From the NCBI GenBank assembly GCA_942491465.1, contig CALOBA010000073.1, positions 1-64,000 of the forward strand: a DNA stretch of 64,000 nucleotides, in the 5' to 3' direction. The stretch comes from CALOBA01 sp942491465 (lineage in GTDB: Bacteria > Pseudomonadota > Gammaproteobacteria > Chromatiales > Chromatiaceae). Below, piece by piece: positions 11,758 to 22,922 of the stretch. The position numbers were made by a program, and so were the translations under genes. Each line of letters opens with the position of its first letter. Position 1 is the stretch's first letter. The notes under the pieces were generated by a model, which saw nothing but the letters and a program-made list of their open reading frames with translations, was not told the DNA's origin and did not search any database.

Positions 11758-12129
11758 TGACCCTGCGGAGATTCCTCAGCCGATCTCGACCCACTGCGGC
11801 GCAAGTCCCGGCCGGGCAAGGGATACTCAGAACTGTCCACGGCGCCTGTGGATAACCTTGTGGAGAACGGCGGCAAAGCGGCTTGGAATCCGCGTCAATA
11901 CTGGGTTGTCATCAGATTGACTTGTTTTGAGACAAGGTTCTTATCTATCTGTTATTAATAGAGTTATTCAGTCAGTGGACGCGCGGCGCCGGCATCCGAG
12001 CAGCGCCCGGCCTGCGAGGCTGGGCCGTGTGCACAACGACCAGCGATGCCGGGGGGAAGTCGCGGTTTGTCAAGTCTTGACAAGCAGGACCCTAGGCCGG
12101 GTTGGGGCACGAAACCCGGCCGCGCCGGG
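11758..12129. repeat. 372-bp dispersed repeat, copy 1
   Basis: About 98 percent identical over 372 bp, without indels, to 29336-29707. It contains TGTGGATAA (11847-11855, the complement of the DnaA box TTATCCACA), a one-mismatch neighbour TGTGGAGAA 12 bp on, an AT-rich tract (TTATCTATCTGTTATTAATA), a TTGTCAAGTCTTGACAA palindrome and a GC hairpin at the right end. No gene. The RND copy begins immediately after it. Confidence 0.85.
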
Positions 12130-13260
<1,131 letters not shown>

Positions 13261-13379
13261 GGTTCACCCCGCCACCTCGCCCGATTTTCTTCGTGCTCCG
13301 AAGGCAAGCGCTCGCCTGCAGCGCGGCAGGCATCGCGCGACCGTCTCGGCACATCGGCCCCGGTGCGCCGCCGATCGCC

Positions 13380-14102
13380 TCAGCCCTGCGCCCGCAAGGC
13401 GCCGATCAGCAGCGCCCGGTTGCGGTAGCGCACGTCCTCGCCGCGGATGACGTAGATCGCCTGCTCGGCGATGTTGGCGGCGTGGTTGCCGATGCGCTCG
13501 AGGGCGTGGGCGATGGTGAGCATGGCGGCCAGGGGCTCGCCGCGGGGCAGGCCGGTGTCGGCGAGCAGGGCCCGGGCGAGGGCGGCGGAGGCGGCGTGCA
13601 GGCGCTCGTCGTCGTCGAGGACGCCGACGGCCTTGTCCAGGTCGGCGCCGGCCATGGCCTCGACGGCGCGATCGAGCATGCAGCAGGCGACGGCGTCGTG
13701 CTCGCGCAGCAGCCGCGGCAGCGGCTCGGCCAGGACCCGCGCCGGGGATTCGAGCAGCCGCAGGGTGCTGCGGGCGATGCGGGCGGCCTTATCGCCGGCG
13801 CGCTCGAGCTCGCCGACCGCCTTGGAGACGGCGAGCACCAGGCGCAGGTCCATGGCGGTGGGCTGGCGACGGGCGATGACGCTGAACACCTCCTCGTCGG
13901 CGGCCAGGTTGAGGCTGTCGATCTCGGGCTCGCGGTCGAGCACCTGGTGCGCCGCGGCGGCGTCGCCGTCGAGCAGGGCGTGCACCGCGCGCTGGGTCTG
14001 GTCGACGGCGTGGTCGCCCATCTCGGAGACCAGGGCGAGCAGGTGGTCGAGGTCGCGGTCGTAGGCGCTGACGATGTGGCGATGCTTGTCGGGGCTGTGC
14101 AT
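13380..14102 (-). CDS. phoU: phosphate transport system regulatory protein PhoU
   Basis: The 240-residue protein has the two three-helix repeats of PhoU. It opens with HIVSAYDRDLDHLLALVSEMG and includes DREPEIDSLNLAADEEVFSV and AVGELERAGDKAARIARSTL in the first repeat. The second repeat ends ALERIGNHAANIAEQAIYVI. PhoU restrains the PstSCAB transporter and PhoR signalling when phosphate is sufficient, and its acidic helix motifs bind metal clusters. The gene is the last of the pst operon. Its ATG lies one base after the pstB stop. It converges on the RND fragment. Confidence 0.93.
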   Translation of the reverse strand: MHSPDKHRHIVSAYDRDLDHLLALVSEMGDHAVDQTQRAVHALLDGDAAAAHQVLDREPEIDSLNLAADEEVFSVIARRQPTAMDLRLVLAVSKAVGELERAGDKAARIARSTLRLLESPARVLAEPLPRLLREHDAVACCMLDRAVEAMAGADLDKAVGVLDDDERLHAASAALARALLADTGLPRGEPLAAMLTIAHALERIGNHAANIAEQAIYVIRGEDVRYRNRALLIGALRAQG

Positions 14103-14103
14103 G

Positions 14104-14967
<864 letters not shown>

Positions 14968-15188
14968 TGCTGGTCGTTCCGGGTTGGGGCTCCGCGCCGC
15001 TTCGGCGCGTGCGTGGGTTGGTTGGTCCGGCGGCATGGCACCGCTGCTCTAAGGTTTGGCGAACAAGCGACAGTTCCGATCGTTGTCGTTGTCGCTGTCG
15101 TTGTCGTAATCGAGTCCAAATCGATTACGAAAACGATTACGACAACGAACGCAGCCCAGTGGCCCGACTCCGGCGCACTGATTCACGG

Positions 15189-17063
15189 CTACCAGCGCCG
15201 CTCGAACCGCCGCCGCAGCAGGACCGCGGCGAGGTTCATCAGGATCAGGAAACCGAGCAGGACCATGATGGCGGCGGAGGTGCGCTCGACGAAGCCGCGC
15301 TCGGGGCTGTCGGCCCAGAGGAAGATCTGCACCGGCAGCACCGTGGACGGGTCGGTGATGCCGCCGGGGATGTCGACGATGAAGGCGATCATGCCGATCA
15401 TCAGCAGCGGCGCGGTCTCGCCCAGGGCCTGGGCCATGCCGATGATGGTGCCGGTGAGCATGCCCGGCAGGGCCAGCGGCAGGACGTGATGGAGCTGGGT
15501 CTGCAGCGGCGAGGCGCCGACGCCGAGGGCCGCCTCGCGGATCGACGGCGGCACCGACTTCAGCGCGGCGCGGCTGGCGATGATGATGGTCGGCAGCGTC
15601 ATCAGCGTCAGCACCAGGGCCGCCACCAGCGGCGTGGAGCGCGGCACGCCGAAGAAGTTGATGAACACCGCGAGCCCGAGCAGCCCGAAGACGATGGACG
15701 GCACCGCCGCCAGGTTGTTGATGTTGACCTCGATCAGGTCGGTCCAGCGGTTCTTCGGCGCGAACTCCTCCAGATAGACGGCGGCGCCGACGGCGATGGG
15801 GAACGAGAACAGCAGCGTCAGCGCCAGGGTGTAGAGCGAGCCCATCAGCGCCCCGGCGATGCCGGCCAGCTCCGGCTCCCGCGATGAACCGTTGCTGAAG
15901 AAGTTGACGTTGAAGCGCTGCGCGATCAGCCCGCGTTGGTCGAGCTGCCAGACCCAGGCGATCTGCTCGTCGCTGAGGCGGCGGTCCGCTGCCGGCAGGA
16001 CCAGCTCCACCAGCTCCCAGCTGCCGGTCGCGGCATCGGCGCTATCCCGCGGCGGCGTGATCACCTCGGCCTCGGCGGCGCTGTTGCCGACCCGGGTCAG
16101 GCGCAGCATGCCGCCGTTGATGCTGACCAGCCAGCTCGGCATGTCGCGGGTCATGGGCTCTGCGCCGCCCGGCGTCCGGGCGCGATCTTGCAGCGCTTCG
16201 GCCTCGGCCCGCCGGGCCGCGATCTGCCGGTCGAGCTTGACGATGCGCGCGCGGGCCTTGATGGCCTCGGCGGACAGGGTCAAGGTGCCGTCGGCGTCGA
16301 GGGCTTCGGCGTCGTCCTCGCCCACCGCCGCGGATGACGGCAACGCGATGGCGTGGGTCTCGGCGAGCCGGTCGCGCTCGCGCCCGAGACGCGCCGCCTC
16401 CCGCTCCAGCGCCTCGGCGCGGCCCTCGAGCCGCGCCTTGATGTCGGCGAGCACGTCGGCGAAGGCGTTGCCGGTGGTCAGGATGCGGACCTGGCCGGTG
16501 GTGCCGGTCAACGACGCGATGCCCTCGCCGGCGCGGCTGCGGATGGCGGTGGAGTGGCCCTTCATGAGCATGTCCACGTCGTCGTCGGCCAGCAGCCGCA
16601 GCGTCTGCTCGGTGCCGATGAGGGCCGGGTCGGCGGTCACCAGGTCGCGCAGCTGCAGGGGCGCACCGGGGCTGAGCAGCCCGTTCAGGGCGCGCGTGCG
16701 GGTGCGCCCCTGCACGTCGGGGAACTCCGCGCGCAGGCCGGCGCGGGCGAGCTTGAGGAAGTTCACCCGTACCAGCAGGCGTTGGCGCTCGGTCGCGGTC
16801 AGCGCGGGGTCGGCCAGGGCGTCCTCGGGGTCGATGACCTGTGCGTCGAACTGCACCGGCAGCGCGATGCTGGTCTGGATGAAGGCGGTCCAGCCCTTGC
16901 CGACGATGCTGACGAACAGCATGGCGACGAAGCCGAGGCCGAGCAGCACCGCCGCCAGGCCCAGGCGTCGGAACCGGCGCTCGGCGGCATAGCGGCGCTT
17001 GAGGCTGGCGCGGACGCGGTCGATGGCCCGCGGGCCGTCGCCGGCGGCGGACGGGCTATTCAT
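15189..17063 (-). CDS. pstA: phosphate ABC transporter permease PstA, long form
   Basis: The 624-residue permease is about twice the length of E. coli PstA. One membrane span near residues 33-55 (LGLAAVLLGLGFVAMLFVSI) is followed by a large extracytoplasmic insert of some 300 residues with a coiled coil (EALEREAARLGRERDRLAET), of the kind seen in DUF3333-bearing PstA proteins. The standard permease domain follows: GIAGALMGSLYTLALTLLFS, the EAA loop REAALGVGASPLQTQLHHVL, and MAQALGETAPLLMIGMI. The ATG overlaps the pstC stop by 8 bp (TATGAATAG). Cytoplasmic-membrane component of PstSCAB. Confidence 0.92.
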   Translation of the reverse strand: MNSPSAAGDGPRAIDRVRASLKRRYAAERRFRRLGLAAVLLGLGFVAMLFVSIVGKGWTAFIQTSIALPVQFDAQVIDPEDALADPALTATERQRLLVRVNFLKLARAGLRAEFPDVQGRTRTRALNGLLSPGAPLQLRDLVTADPALIGTEQTLRLLADDDVDMLMKGHSTAIRSRAGEGIASLTGTTGQVRILTTGNAFADVLADIKARLEGRAEALEREAARLGRERDRLAETHAIALPSSAAVGEDDAEALDADGTLTLSAEAIKARARIVKLDRQIAARRAEAEALQDRARTPGGAEPMTRDMPSWLVSINGGMLRLTRVGNSAAEAEVITPPRDSADAATGSWELVELVLPAADRRLSDEQIAWVWQLDQRGLIAQRFNVNFFSNGSSREPELAGIAGALMGSLYTLALTLLFSFPIAVGAAVYLEEFAPKNRWTDLIEVNINNLAAVPSIVFGLLGLAVFINFFGVPRSTPLVAALVLTLMTLPTIIIASRAALKSVPPSIREAALGVGASPLQTQLHHVLPLALPGMLTGTIIGMAQALGETAPLLMIGMIAFIVDIPGGITDPSTVLPVQIFLWADSPERGFVERTSAAIMVLLGFLILMNLAAVLLRRRFERRW

Positions 17064-18448
17064 AGTGCTCCCGGTACTTGCGCACGATGTGCAGGGCGAT
17101 GACGTTGAGCGTCAGCGTGACCGCGAACAGGGTCAGCCCGAGCGCGAAGGCGGCCAGGGTCTTGGCGCTGTCGAATTCCTGATCGCCGGTCAGCAGGGTG
17201 ACGATCTGCACCGTCACCGTGGTGACGCTGTCGAGCGGATTGGCGGTGAGGTTCGCCGCCAGCCCGGCGGCCATGACCACGATCATGGTCTCGCCGATGG
17301 CCCGGGAGACCGCCAGCAGCACGCCGCCGACGATCCCCGGCAGGGCCGCCGGGAAGATCACCCGACGGATGGTCTCGGACTGGGTGGCGCCCAGGGCATA
17401 GGAGCCGTCGCGCATGGACTGGGGCACGGCGTTGATGACGTCGTCCGACAGCGACGAGACGAACGGGATGATCATGATGCCCATCACCGCGCCCGCCGCC
17501 AGCGCGCTCTCGGAGGCCACCGTGAAACCCGAGCGACTCCCCCCACTCGCGAATGGACGGCGCGACGCTCAGGGCGGCGAAGAAGCCGTAGACCACGGTC
17601 GGGATGCCGGCCAGGATCTCCAGCACCGGCTTGGTCCAGGCGCGCACCCGGCGGGGGGCGTATTCGGCCAGGTAGATGGCCGCCAGCAGCCCGATGGGCA
17701 CCGCCACCAGCATGGCGATGAACGAGATCAGCAGCGTGCCGGTGAACAGCGGGATGGCGCCGAAGGCCCCGGAGGCGCCCACTTGGTCCGCGCGCAGGGC
17801 GATCTGCGGGCTCCATTGGGCGCCGAAGAAGAACTCGGTCCAGGGGACCTTCTGAAAGAACCGGATCGACTCGAACAGCACCGACAGCACGATCCCCAGC
17901 GTGGTCAGGATGGCGATGGACGAGAACAGGATCATCACCACCAGCACCGTGGATTCCACGCCGTTGCGGGCGCGCAGCGCCGGCTTGGTGCGCCGCCAGG
18001 CGATGGACATGCCCGCCAGCACCACGGCGGCGACCAGCACCCAGAGGGCCAGGTCGGCCAGCCCCATCAGGCGAAGATAGTCGTCGGCGGCGGCGCGCAT
18101 GGTCGCGGTGACCTCGCCGGAGGTGATGTTGCCGGTGGCCAGGTTGCGCACGTCGTTGATCAACAGGCCCAGCCGGCCGTCGGACAGGCCCTCGGTCATG
18201 GCCGCCGGCAGCCGCTCCAGGACCAGCGCGGTCACGATGCGGTCCTGGACGCCGCTCCAGAGCAACAGCAGCAACAGGCTCGGGATGCCGACCCAGAGCG
18301 CGGCGTAGAGGCCGTAATAGCCGGGCAGCGAGTGCAGCCGGTTGACCCGCGCCTGACCGCCGACCACATGCAGCGCGCGCCGACGCCCGATCTGGTAGGC
18401 CAGGGCCATGGCGGCGAGGATTGCGAACAGCAGCAGCGATGCGGTCAT
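17056..18448 (-). pseudogene. pstC: phosphate ABC transporter permease PstC, single-base frameshift
   Basis: From ATG 18448 (MTASLLLFAILAAMALAYQI) the frame encodes a long-form PstC with an N-terminal membrane region, an extracytoplasmic insert and the permease domain up to REWGESLGF at about 17528. The remaining 155 residues (VASESALAAGAVMGIMIIPF...LGATQSETIRRVIFPAALPG, the EAA loop) continue in another frame. One extra T in the GGGTTTCACG run explains the switch. Everything else is intact, so sequencing error or a very recent mutation are both possible. pstA overlaps its end by 8 bp. Confidence 0.85.
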
Positions 18449-18582
18449 GGGTTGGGGGATCGATTCGGGGCCGGTCGGGGCGCGGTCGGTCGTCGTCAGG
18501 GCGCCGTCGCCCTTGCTCCAGGTCGGGGGTGTTTGGCCGGTGCTCCGGCGCCGCACGGCTGCGGCGCCGAAACAAACGCAGG

Positions 18583-18628
18583 GGACGCTGGAGCGTCCGC
18601 CCTTGCTCCCACGCTGGAGCGTGGGAGC
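18583..18628. repeat. two short REP-like palindromes
   Basis: GGACGCTGGAGCGTCC (18583-18598) and GCTCCCACGCTGGAGCGT...GGGAGC (18605-18628) are adjacent perfect palindromes in the pstS-pstC gap. The same words occur at 24533-24549, 24671-24687 and 24695-24710. A hairpin here could lower expression of the distal pst genes relative to pstS. Confidence 0.75.
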
Positions 18629-18694
18629 CAGTGGTGCCGGCGCTGCCAGCCAGGCGCGCCGTTGCGGCCTGGCGTCGAGCCTTGCTTCGGACCC

Positions 18695-19596
18695 TTACTC
18701 GGGGCTGCCCATGGGCGTCATCGACGCGGTGTCGGCGGCCACGTCGCTGCGCATGTCGTCCGGCAGCGGGATCAGACCCTTGTCGGCCAGATAGCCCTCG
18801 GGACCCCAGGCGCCGTCGCTGGTGAACTCGGCGACGTACTCCTCGATGCCGGGGATGGTGCCGACGTGGGCCTTCTTGACGTAGAAGAACAGCGAGCGCG
18901 AGACCGGGTAGTCGCCGCCGGCGATGGTCTCGAAGGTCGGCGCGACGCCGTCGACCAGGGAGCCCTGCACCTTGTCGGTGTTCTGATCCAGGAAGCTGAA
19001 GCCGAAGATGCCCACCGCCGCCGGGTTGGCCTCCAGCTTCTGCACGATCAGGTTGTCGTTCTCGCCGGCCTCCACATAGGCGCCGTCCTCGCGGATGGCG
19101 TGGCAGACCGCCTTGTACCGGGCCTTGTCCTCGCCCTTCATGGCCTTGATCCAGTCGAAGGTCTTGCAGCCGCCCTCCATCGCCAGCTCGGCGAAGGCGT
19201 CGCGGGTGCCGGAGGTGGGCGGCGGGCCGAGGACCTCGATGGCCACGTCGGGCAGGTCCGGGTTGACCTCCTTCCAGGTCTGGTACGGGTTCGGCACCAG
19301 CTCCTCGCCGCCCTCGGGGTTCGGCACGTCCTTGGCCAAGGCCAGGAAGACGTCGCGCAGGGACAGGTCGAGCTGGGCCGCGGACTTGGCGTTGGCCATG
19401 GCGATACCGTCATAGCCGATCTTGACCTCCACCACGTCGCTGACGCCGCCGGCCTGGCAGCTCTCGAACTCCGAGACCTTCATCCGCCGCGAGGCGTTGG
19501 TGATGTCCGGGTGCTCCACGCCGACGCCGGCGCAGAACAGCTTCATGCCGCCGCCGGAGCCGGTGGATTCGATCTTCGGGGTCTTGAACTCGGCAC
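18695..19596 (-). pseudogene. pstS: phosphate-binding PstS, 5' end missing
   Basis: The minus-strand frame reads as a periplasmic phosphate-binding protein from EFKTPKIESTGSGGGMKLFC through VSDVVEVKIGYDGIAMANAK, EVLGPPPTSGTRDAFAELAM and KVQGSLVDGVAPTFETIAGG to the stop at 18695. The signal peptide and first strand (the usual IVGSSTVYPF block, roughly 60 residues) are absent. Upstream of codon 19591 the strand carries the antisense of another PstS-like gene. It heads the pst operon in position, but has lost its start, export signal and promoter. Confidence 0.85.
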
Positions 19597-19600
19597 CGGC

Positions 19601-20305
19601 GGCATGATTGCGATCGCCTACAACCTGCCGGGCATAGATGGCCCGCTGAATCTGCCCCGGGATGTCTATGTGGGCATCTTCAACGGTCGGCTGGCGCGTT
19701 GGGACGACCCGCGCATCGCCGCGGCCAACCCCGGCATCGCATTGCCGCCCAAGCTGATCCAGGTGGTCGCGCGTCAGGATTCCAGCGGCACGACCTTTGC
19801 CTTCACCAACCACCTGGCCGCGATCAGCGATCAATGGCAGGGCGGCGTCGGCAAACTCATCGACTGGCCCGGCGGCACCATGGTCGCGCGGGGCAACGAG
19901 GGGGTCGCGGGGCGGATCAAGATCACCGAGGGCGCCATCGGCTACGTGGAGGCCGGCTTTGCACGGCGGCTCAACCTGCGGCTCGCCTGGCTCCAGAACC
20001 GTGCCGGCGGCTTCGTCGCGCCGAACGCCGAGACCGGCCAACGCGGCCTGGTCGGCGGCTCCGAGTCCGTCCCCGATGATCTCGCCACGGCCATCCCCGA
20101 CCCCGCCGGCGCCCGCTCCTACCCCATCGTCACCTATAGCTGGGCGCTCCTGCGCGCCGGCGACGACCCGGCCAAGGACGCGGCCATCGCAAAGCTGATG
20201 CGCTGGATTCTGAGCGAAGGCCAGGCCCATGCCGACGCGCTCTGGTACGTTCCGCTGCCGGAAAACCTGGCCCGGGCGGCCTTGGCCGAGGTGCAGACGC
20301 TCTAG
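19601..20305 (+). pseudogene. second PstS-like phosphate-binding protein, N-terminus missing
   Basis: The plus-strand frame GMIAIAYNLPGIDGPLNLPR...VARQDSSGTTFAFTNHLA...AIGYVEAGFARRLNLRLAW...YSWALLRAGDDPAKDAAIAK is the C-terminal two thirds of a PstS-like protein of a different subtype from its neighbour. About 100 N-terminal residues including the signal peptide are missing. ATG 19604 is in frame but internal to the domain. It touches the truncated minus-strand pstS at about 19591-19601, so the two genes are fused head-to-head. Confidence 0.8.
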
Positions 20306-20404
20306 CCCGGTTGGCGTCTGCGCGGTGTTTGCCGCCATCGGCCTCGGTGGCGGAATGCGCTGTCTGCCCATCCGGCATCGGCCCGGCCAGCCGCTGAAGA
20401 CGCA

Positions 20405-20452
20405 GGCGCCCCGCTCGGGGCGCCGTGGACGCCCCCTGGAGTGGGGGCGTCC
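20405..20452. terminator. two GC-rich hairpins
   Basis: GGCGCCCC-GCTC-GGGGCGCC (20405-20424) and GGACGCCCCC-TGGAGT-GGGGGCGTCC (20427-20452) are perfect stems 100 bp after the PstS-like frame. No T-tract follows, so they may act as Rho-assisted or structural terminators, or as REP-like elements. Confidence 0.5.
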
Positions 20453-20795
20453 CGCCCCCAGACCGGCACGTCGGCGAGCCCCCCGATCCGGATTGACGTC
20501 ATCCCGCCGCGAATGAACGCGCGAGGGTCAAGCCGCGCAATCTCCCATTCATCGCCACGGCGTGGGCCGCTGGTGATGTACTGATCGCGCAGGCGACGCC
20601 CCCAGTCGAGGAAAAGCCGGGGGCGTTCGAAGGACGTCGTCGACGCCGTCTTCGGTGGCCACCGCAGCCTCCCCCACGGTCATCCAGCCTTCATCCGCGG
20701 GTGGTAGTCTCCATCGGCGCCCAACCCTTCAGCTTCGCGGTGTCGGCAACCCATGGGCGCGGTCGGCATCGGTCGCGCTCACCTTGGGACAGGCC
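20453..20795. other. intergenic stretch before the sensor kinase gene
   Basis: I see no gene here. The kinase frame is open back to 20655, but the extension (MATAASPTVIQPSSAGGSLH...) looks like readthrough of intergenic DNA. I recognise no clear promoter. Confidence 0.4.
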
Positions 20796-22919
20796 GTGCG
20801 AATCCGGCAGAAGATCATCATCGCCTGGGGCGTCTCGGCCCTGGTCATGGCCGCGGCCGGGGTGCTTGCCGGTTGGTTCGGTGAGCACGCCCTGCGCGAG
20901 GCGATCGGGGCGCGCTATGCGGCCAGCGCGGCGGCGGTGATCCGCCAGATCGACCGCCACATCCATCACCGCATCGAGACCCTGACGACGCTGGCGGGGG
21001 CCCTGGACCTGGTCTCGGCGGCCACCCGTTCCGGCGATGCCCTGGCGGCGCAGGCGGACCGCAGCGCCCGCATCCATCGCATCGACCAGGCCTGGCGGGC
21101 CGGGGAGCTGACCCCGGAGATCGAGGCGGTCCTGTCCGCTCCGCTGGCGGCTGCCCTGCGCCGGCTGCGCCAGGCCGCGCTGACCCGCGACGGCCAGCCG
21201 GTCTACGCCGAGGTCTATGTCACCAACCGCTTCGGCACCGTGGTCGCCGCCACCAACCGCACCAGCGATTATCAGCAGGCCGATGACGGCTGGTATCGCC
21301 GGGCGATGGCGGCCCCCGGCCCGATCTGGCTCGGCGATCTGGAGTACGACGCCAGCTCACAGAGCCACGGCATCGACATCGTCATCCGGCTCCAGGACGA
21401 CCAGGGCCGCTACCAGGGCCTCCTCAAGGCGGTGCTCAGCGGTGCCGATCTGCGCCCGCTGGTGGCCGATCTGCTGCGTGCGGGCGTACCCGATGCCGCC
21501 CGCGCCTGGCTGATCAACCGCGACGGGCTGGTGCTGTTCGACCGCGCCCCGGCGCCCCAGCGCGACGCCGGCGAGGACCTGCCGCTGGAGGCCTTCGCCG
21601 ACGACCTGTCGGCCCGGCTGGGGTTGCTGCAAGGGCTCGGCAACGGGGCCGGCTCGCCGCTGCTGCGCGACGCGCCGGGGCGGTCCGGGTCCGGCGCGCG
21701 GGTGCTCACGGCCTATGCCGGCTCCGAGGGCTGGGGCAGCTTCGCGGGTCTGGGCTGGGGGCTGGTGGTGGAGGCCGATGCCGCCAGGCTGTACGCCCCG
21801 GCGGCGGCACTGCGCAACCTGTTCTTCGCCGGCAGCGCGCTGCTGGTGCTGGTCGCCATCGGCTCCGGCGTCATCGCCCATCGCGGCATCGGCCGGCCCC
21901 TCGATGCCCTGCGCGCGGCCATCGATGGCTTTAAGGAGGGGCGCAGGTTTCACAGCCCGCAGACCCGGCGGCGCGACGAGATCGGCGAACTGGCGCGCGG
22001 CTTTGCCGAGCTGGCGGCGACGGTCAGCGATGCCCGCGATCACCTGGAGCAGACCGTCGCGGCGCGCACCGCCGAGCTTGAGGAGGCGAACCTGGCCCTG
22101 CGCCGCGAGATGGACGAGCGCCGCCACACCGAGCTGGTGTTGGAGGGCCAAGGCCGCGCCCTGGCCCAGGTCAATGCCGAACTCGAAGGCCTGAGCGACG
22201 CCGTCGCCCGCGACCTGCGCGCGGCGCTGACGAGCGCCGAGGCGGCGCTGGCCGAGCTGAACGTCGCCGCTGTGCCGGCGCCCGAGGCGGCGCCGAGCGC
22301 GACCATTGCCGCCGAGCTCAGGCGCATGGGCCAACTGATCGACGACATGACCACCCTGGCGGACCTGGCCGCGCGCCGGATGCAGTGGGAGCGGGTCGAC
22401 CTCAGCGCCCTGGCCCGCGAGCTGGCCGAGGCCCTGGACAGCCGGCCGCCGGATCAGGCACGCGCCCGGCCCGAGGTCGAGGCGCGCATCCGCCGCGGCC
22501 TGGTCTGCTGGGGCGATGCGGCGATGTTGGCCATCTTGCTGGCTAACCTGCTCGACAACGCCTGGCGGCATGCCGGCACGGTCAGCGCGCCGCAGATCGA
22601 GGTCGGCGAGATGGACCTGGACGGCGAGCGCGTCTTCTTCGTCCAAGACAACGGCGGCGGCTTTGACGGCGCGACCGCCGAAGACCTGTTCCTACCGTTT
22701 CAGCGCAGCCGCAGCATCGACGGTGAGGAGCGCACCGGCATCGGCCTTGCGTGCGCCCGCCGCATCGTGCACCGCCACGGCGGCTACATCTGGGCCGAGG
22801 GCCGGCCCGGGGCCGGGGCCTGTTTCTATTTCGTGCTGCCGGACCCGGAGCAGCACAGCCTCCCCGACCCGATCACGGCGCCATCGGCCACGGCAGCGAC
22901 CGGGCCGGGACCAGGCTAG
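20796..22919 (+). CDS. membrane sensor kinase-like protein without phospho-acceptor His
   Basis: The 707-residue protein starts at GTG 20796 (GGGACAGG upstream) with a membrane segment (IIIAWGVSALVMAAAGVLAGW). A dCACHE-like periplasmic sensor domain follows (TNRTSDYQQADDGWYRRAMA, SHGIDIVIRLQDDQGRY), then a second span (LFFAGSALLVLVAIGSGVIA), a HAMP-like linker and a coiled coil. The DHp position reads DAVARDLRAAL where active kinases of this type have SHDLR: Arg472 replaces the His. The ATPase domain keeps the N box LLANLLDNAWRHAG, G1 VQDNGGGFD and G2 TGIGLACARRIV. It is probably a non-phosphorylating sensor or allosteric partner. The EAL-GGDEF gene starts four bases after its stop, which suggests joint output to c-di-GMP. 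Confidence 0.85.
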   Translation: MRIRQKIIIAWGVSALVMAAAGVLAGWFGEHALREAIGARYAASAAAVIRQIDRHIHHRIETLTTLAGALDLVSAATRSGDALAAQADRSARIHRIDQAWRAGELTPEIEAVLSAPLAAALRRLRQAALTRDGQPVYAEVYVTNRFGTVVAATNRTSDYQQADDGWYRRAMAAPGPIWLGDLEYDASSQSHGIDIVIRLQDDQGRYQGLLKAVLSGADLRPLVADLLRAGVPDAARAWLINRDGLVLFDRAPAPQRDAGEDLPLEAFADDLSARLGLLQGLGNGAGSPLLRDAPGRSGSGARVLTAYAGSEGWGSFAGLGWGLVVEADAARLYAPAAALRNLFFAGSALLVLVAIGSGVIAHRGIGRPLDALRAAIDGFKEGRRFHSPQTRRRDEIGELARGFAELAATVSDARDHLEQTVAARTAELEEANLALRREMDERRHTELVLEGQGRALAQVNAELEGLSDAVARDLRAALTSAEAALAELNVAAVPAPEAAPSATIAAELRRMGQLIDDMTTLADLAARRMQWERVDLSALARELAEALDSRPPDQARARPEVEARIRRGLVCWGDAAMLAILLANLLDNAWRHAGTVSAPQIEVGEMDLDGERVFFVQDNGGGFDGATAEDLFLPFQRSRSIDGEERTGIGLACARRIVHRHGGYIWAEGRPGAGACFYFVLPDPEQHSLPDPITAPSATAATGPGPG

Positions 22920-22922
22920 CCC

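Noticed and set aside
17414..20305. Plus-strand frame of 963 codons
   Set aside because: It is antisense to pstC and pstS for most of its length. Only the last 235 codons (19601-20305) are real PstS-like sequence.
19605..20371. Upstream extension of the minus-strand pstS frame
   Set aside because: It reads as Gly/Asp/Val-rich antisense of the second PstS-like gene. No signal peptide or start is present.
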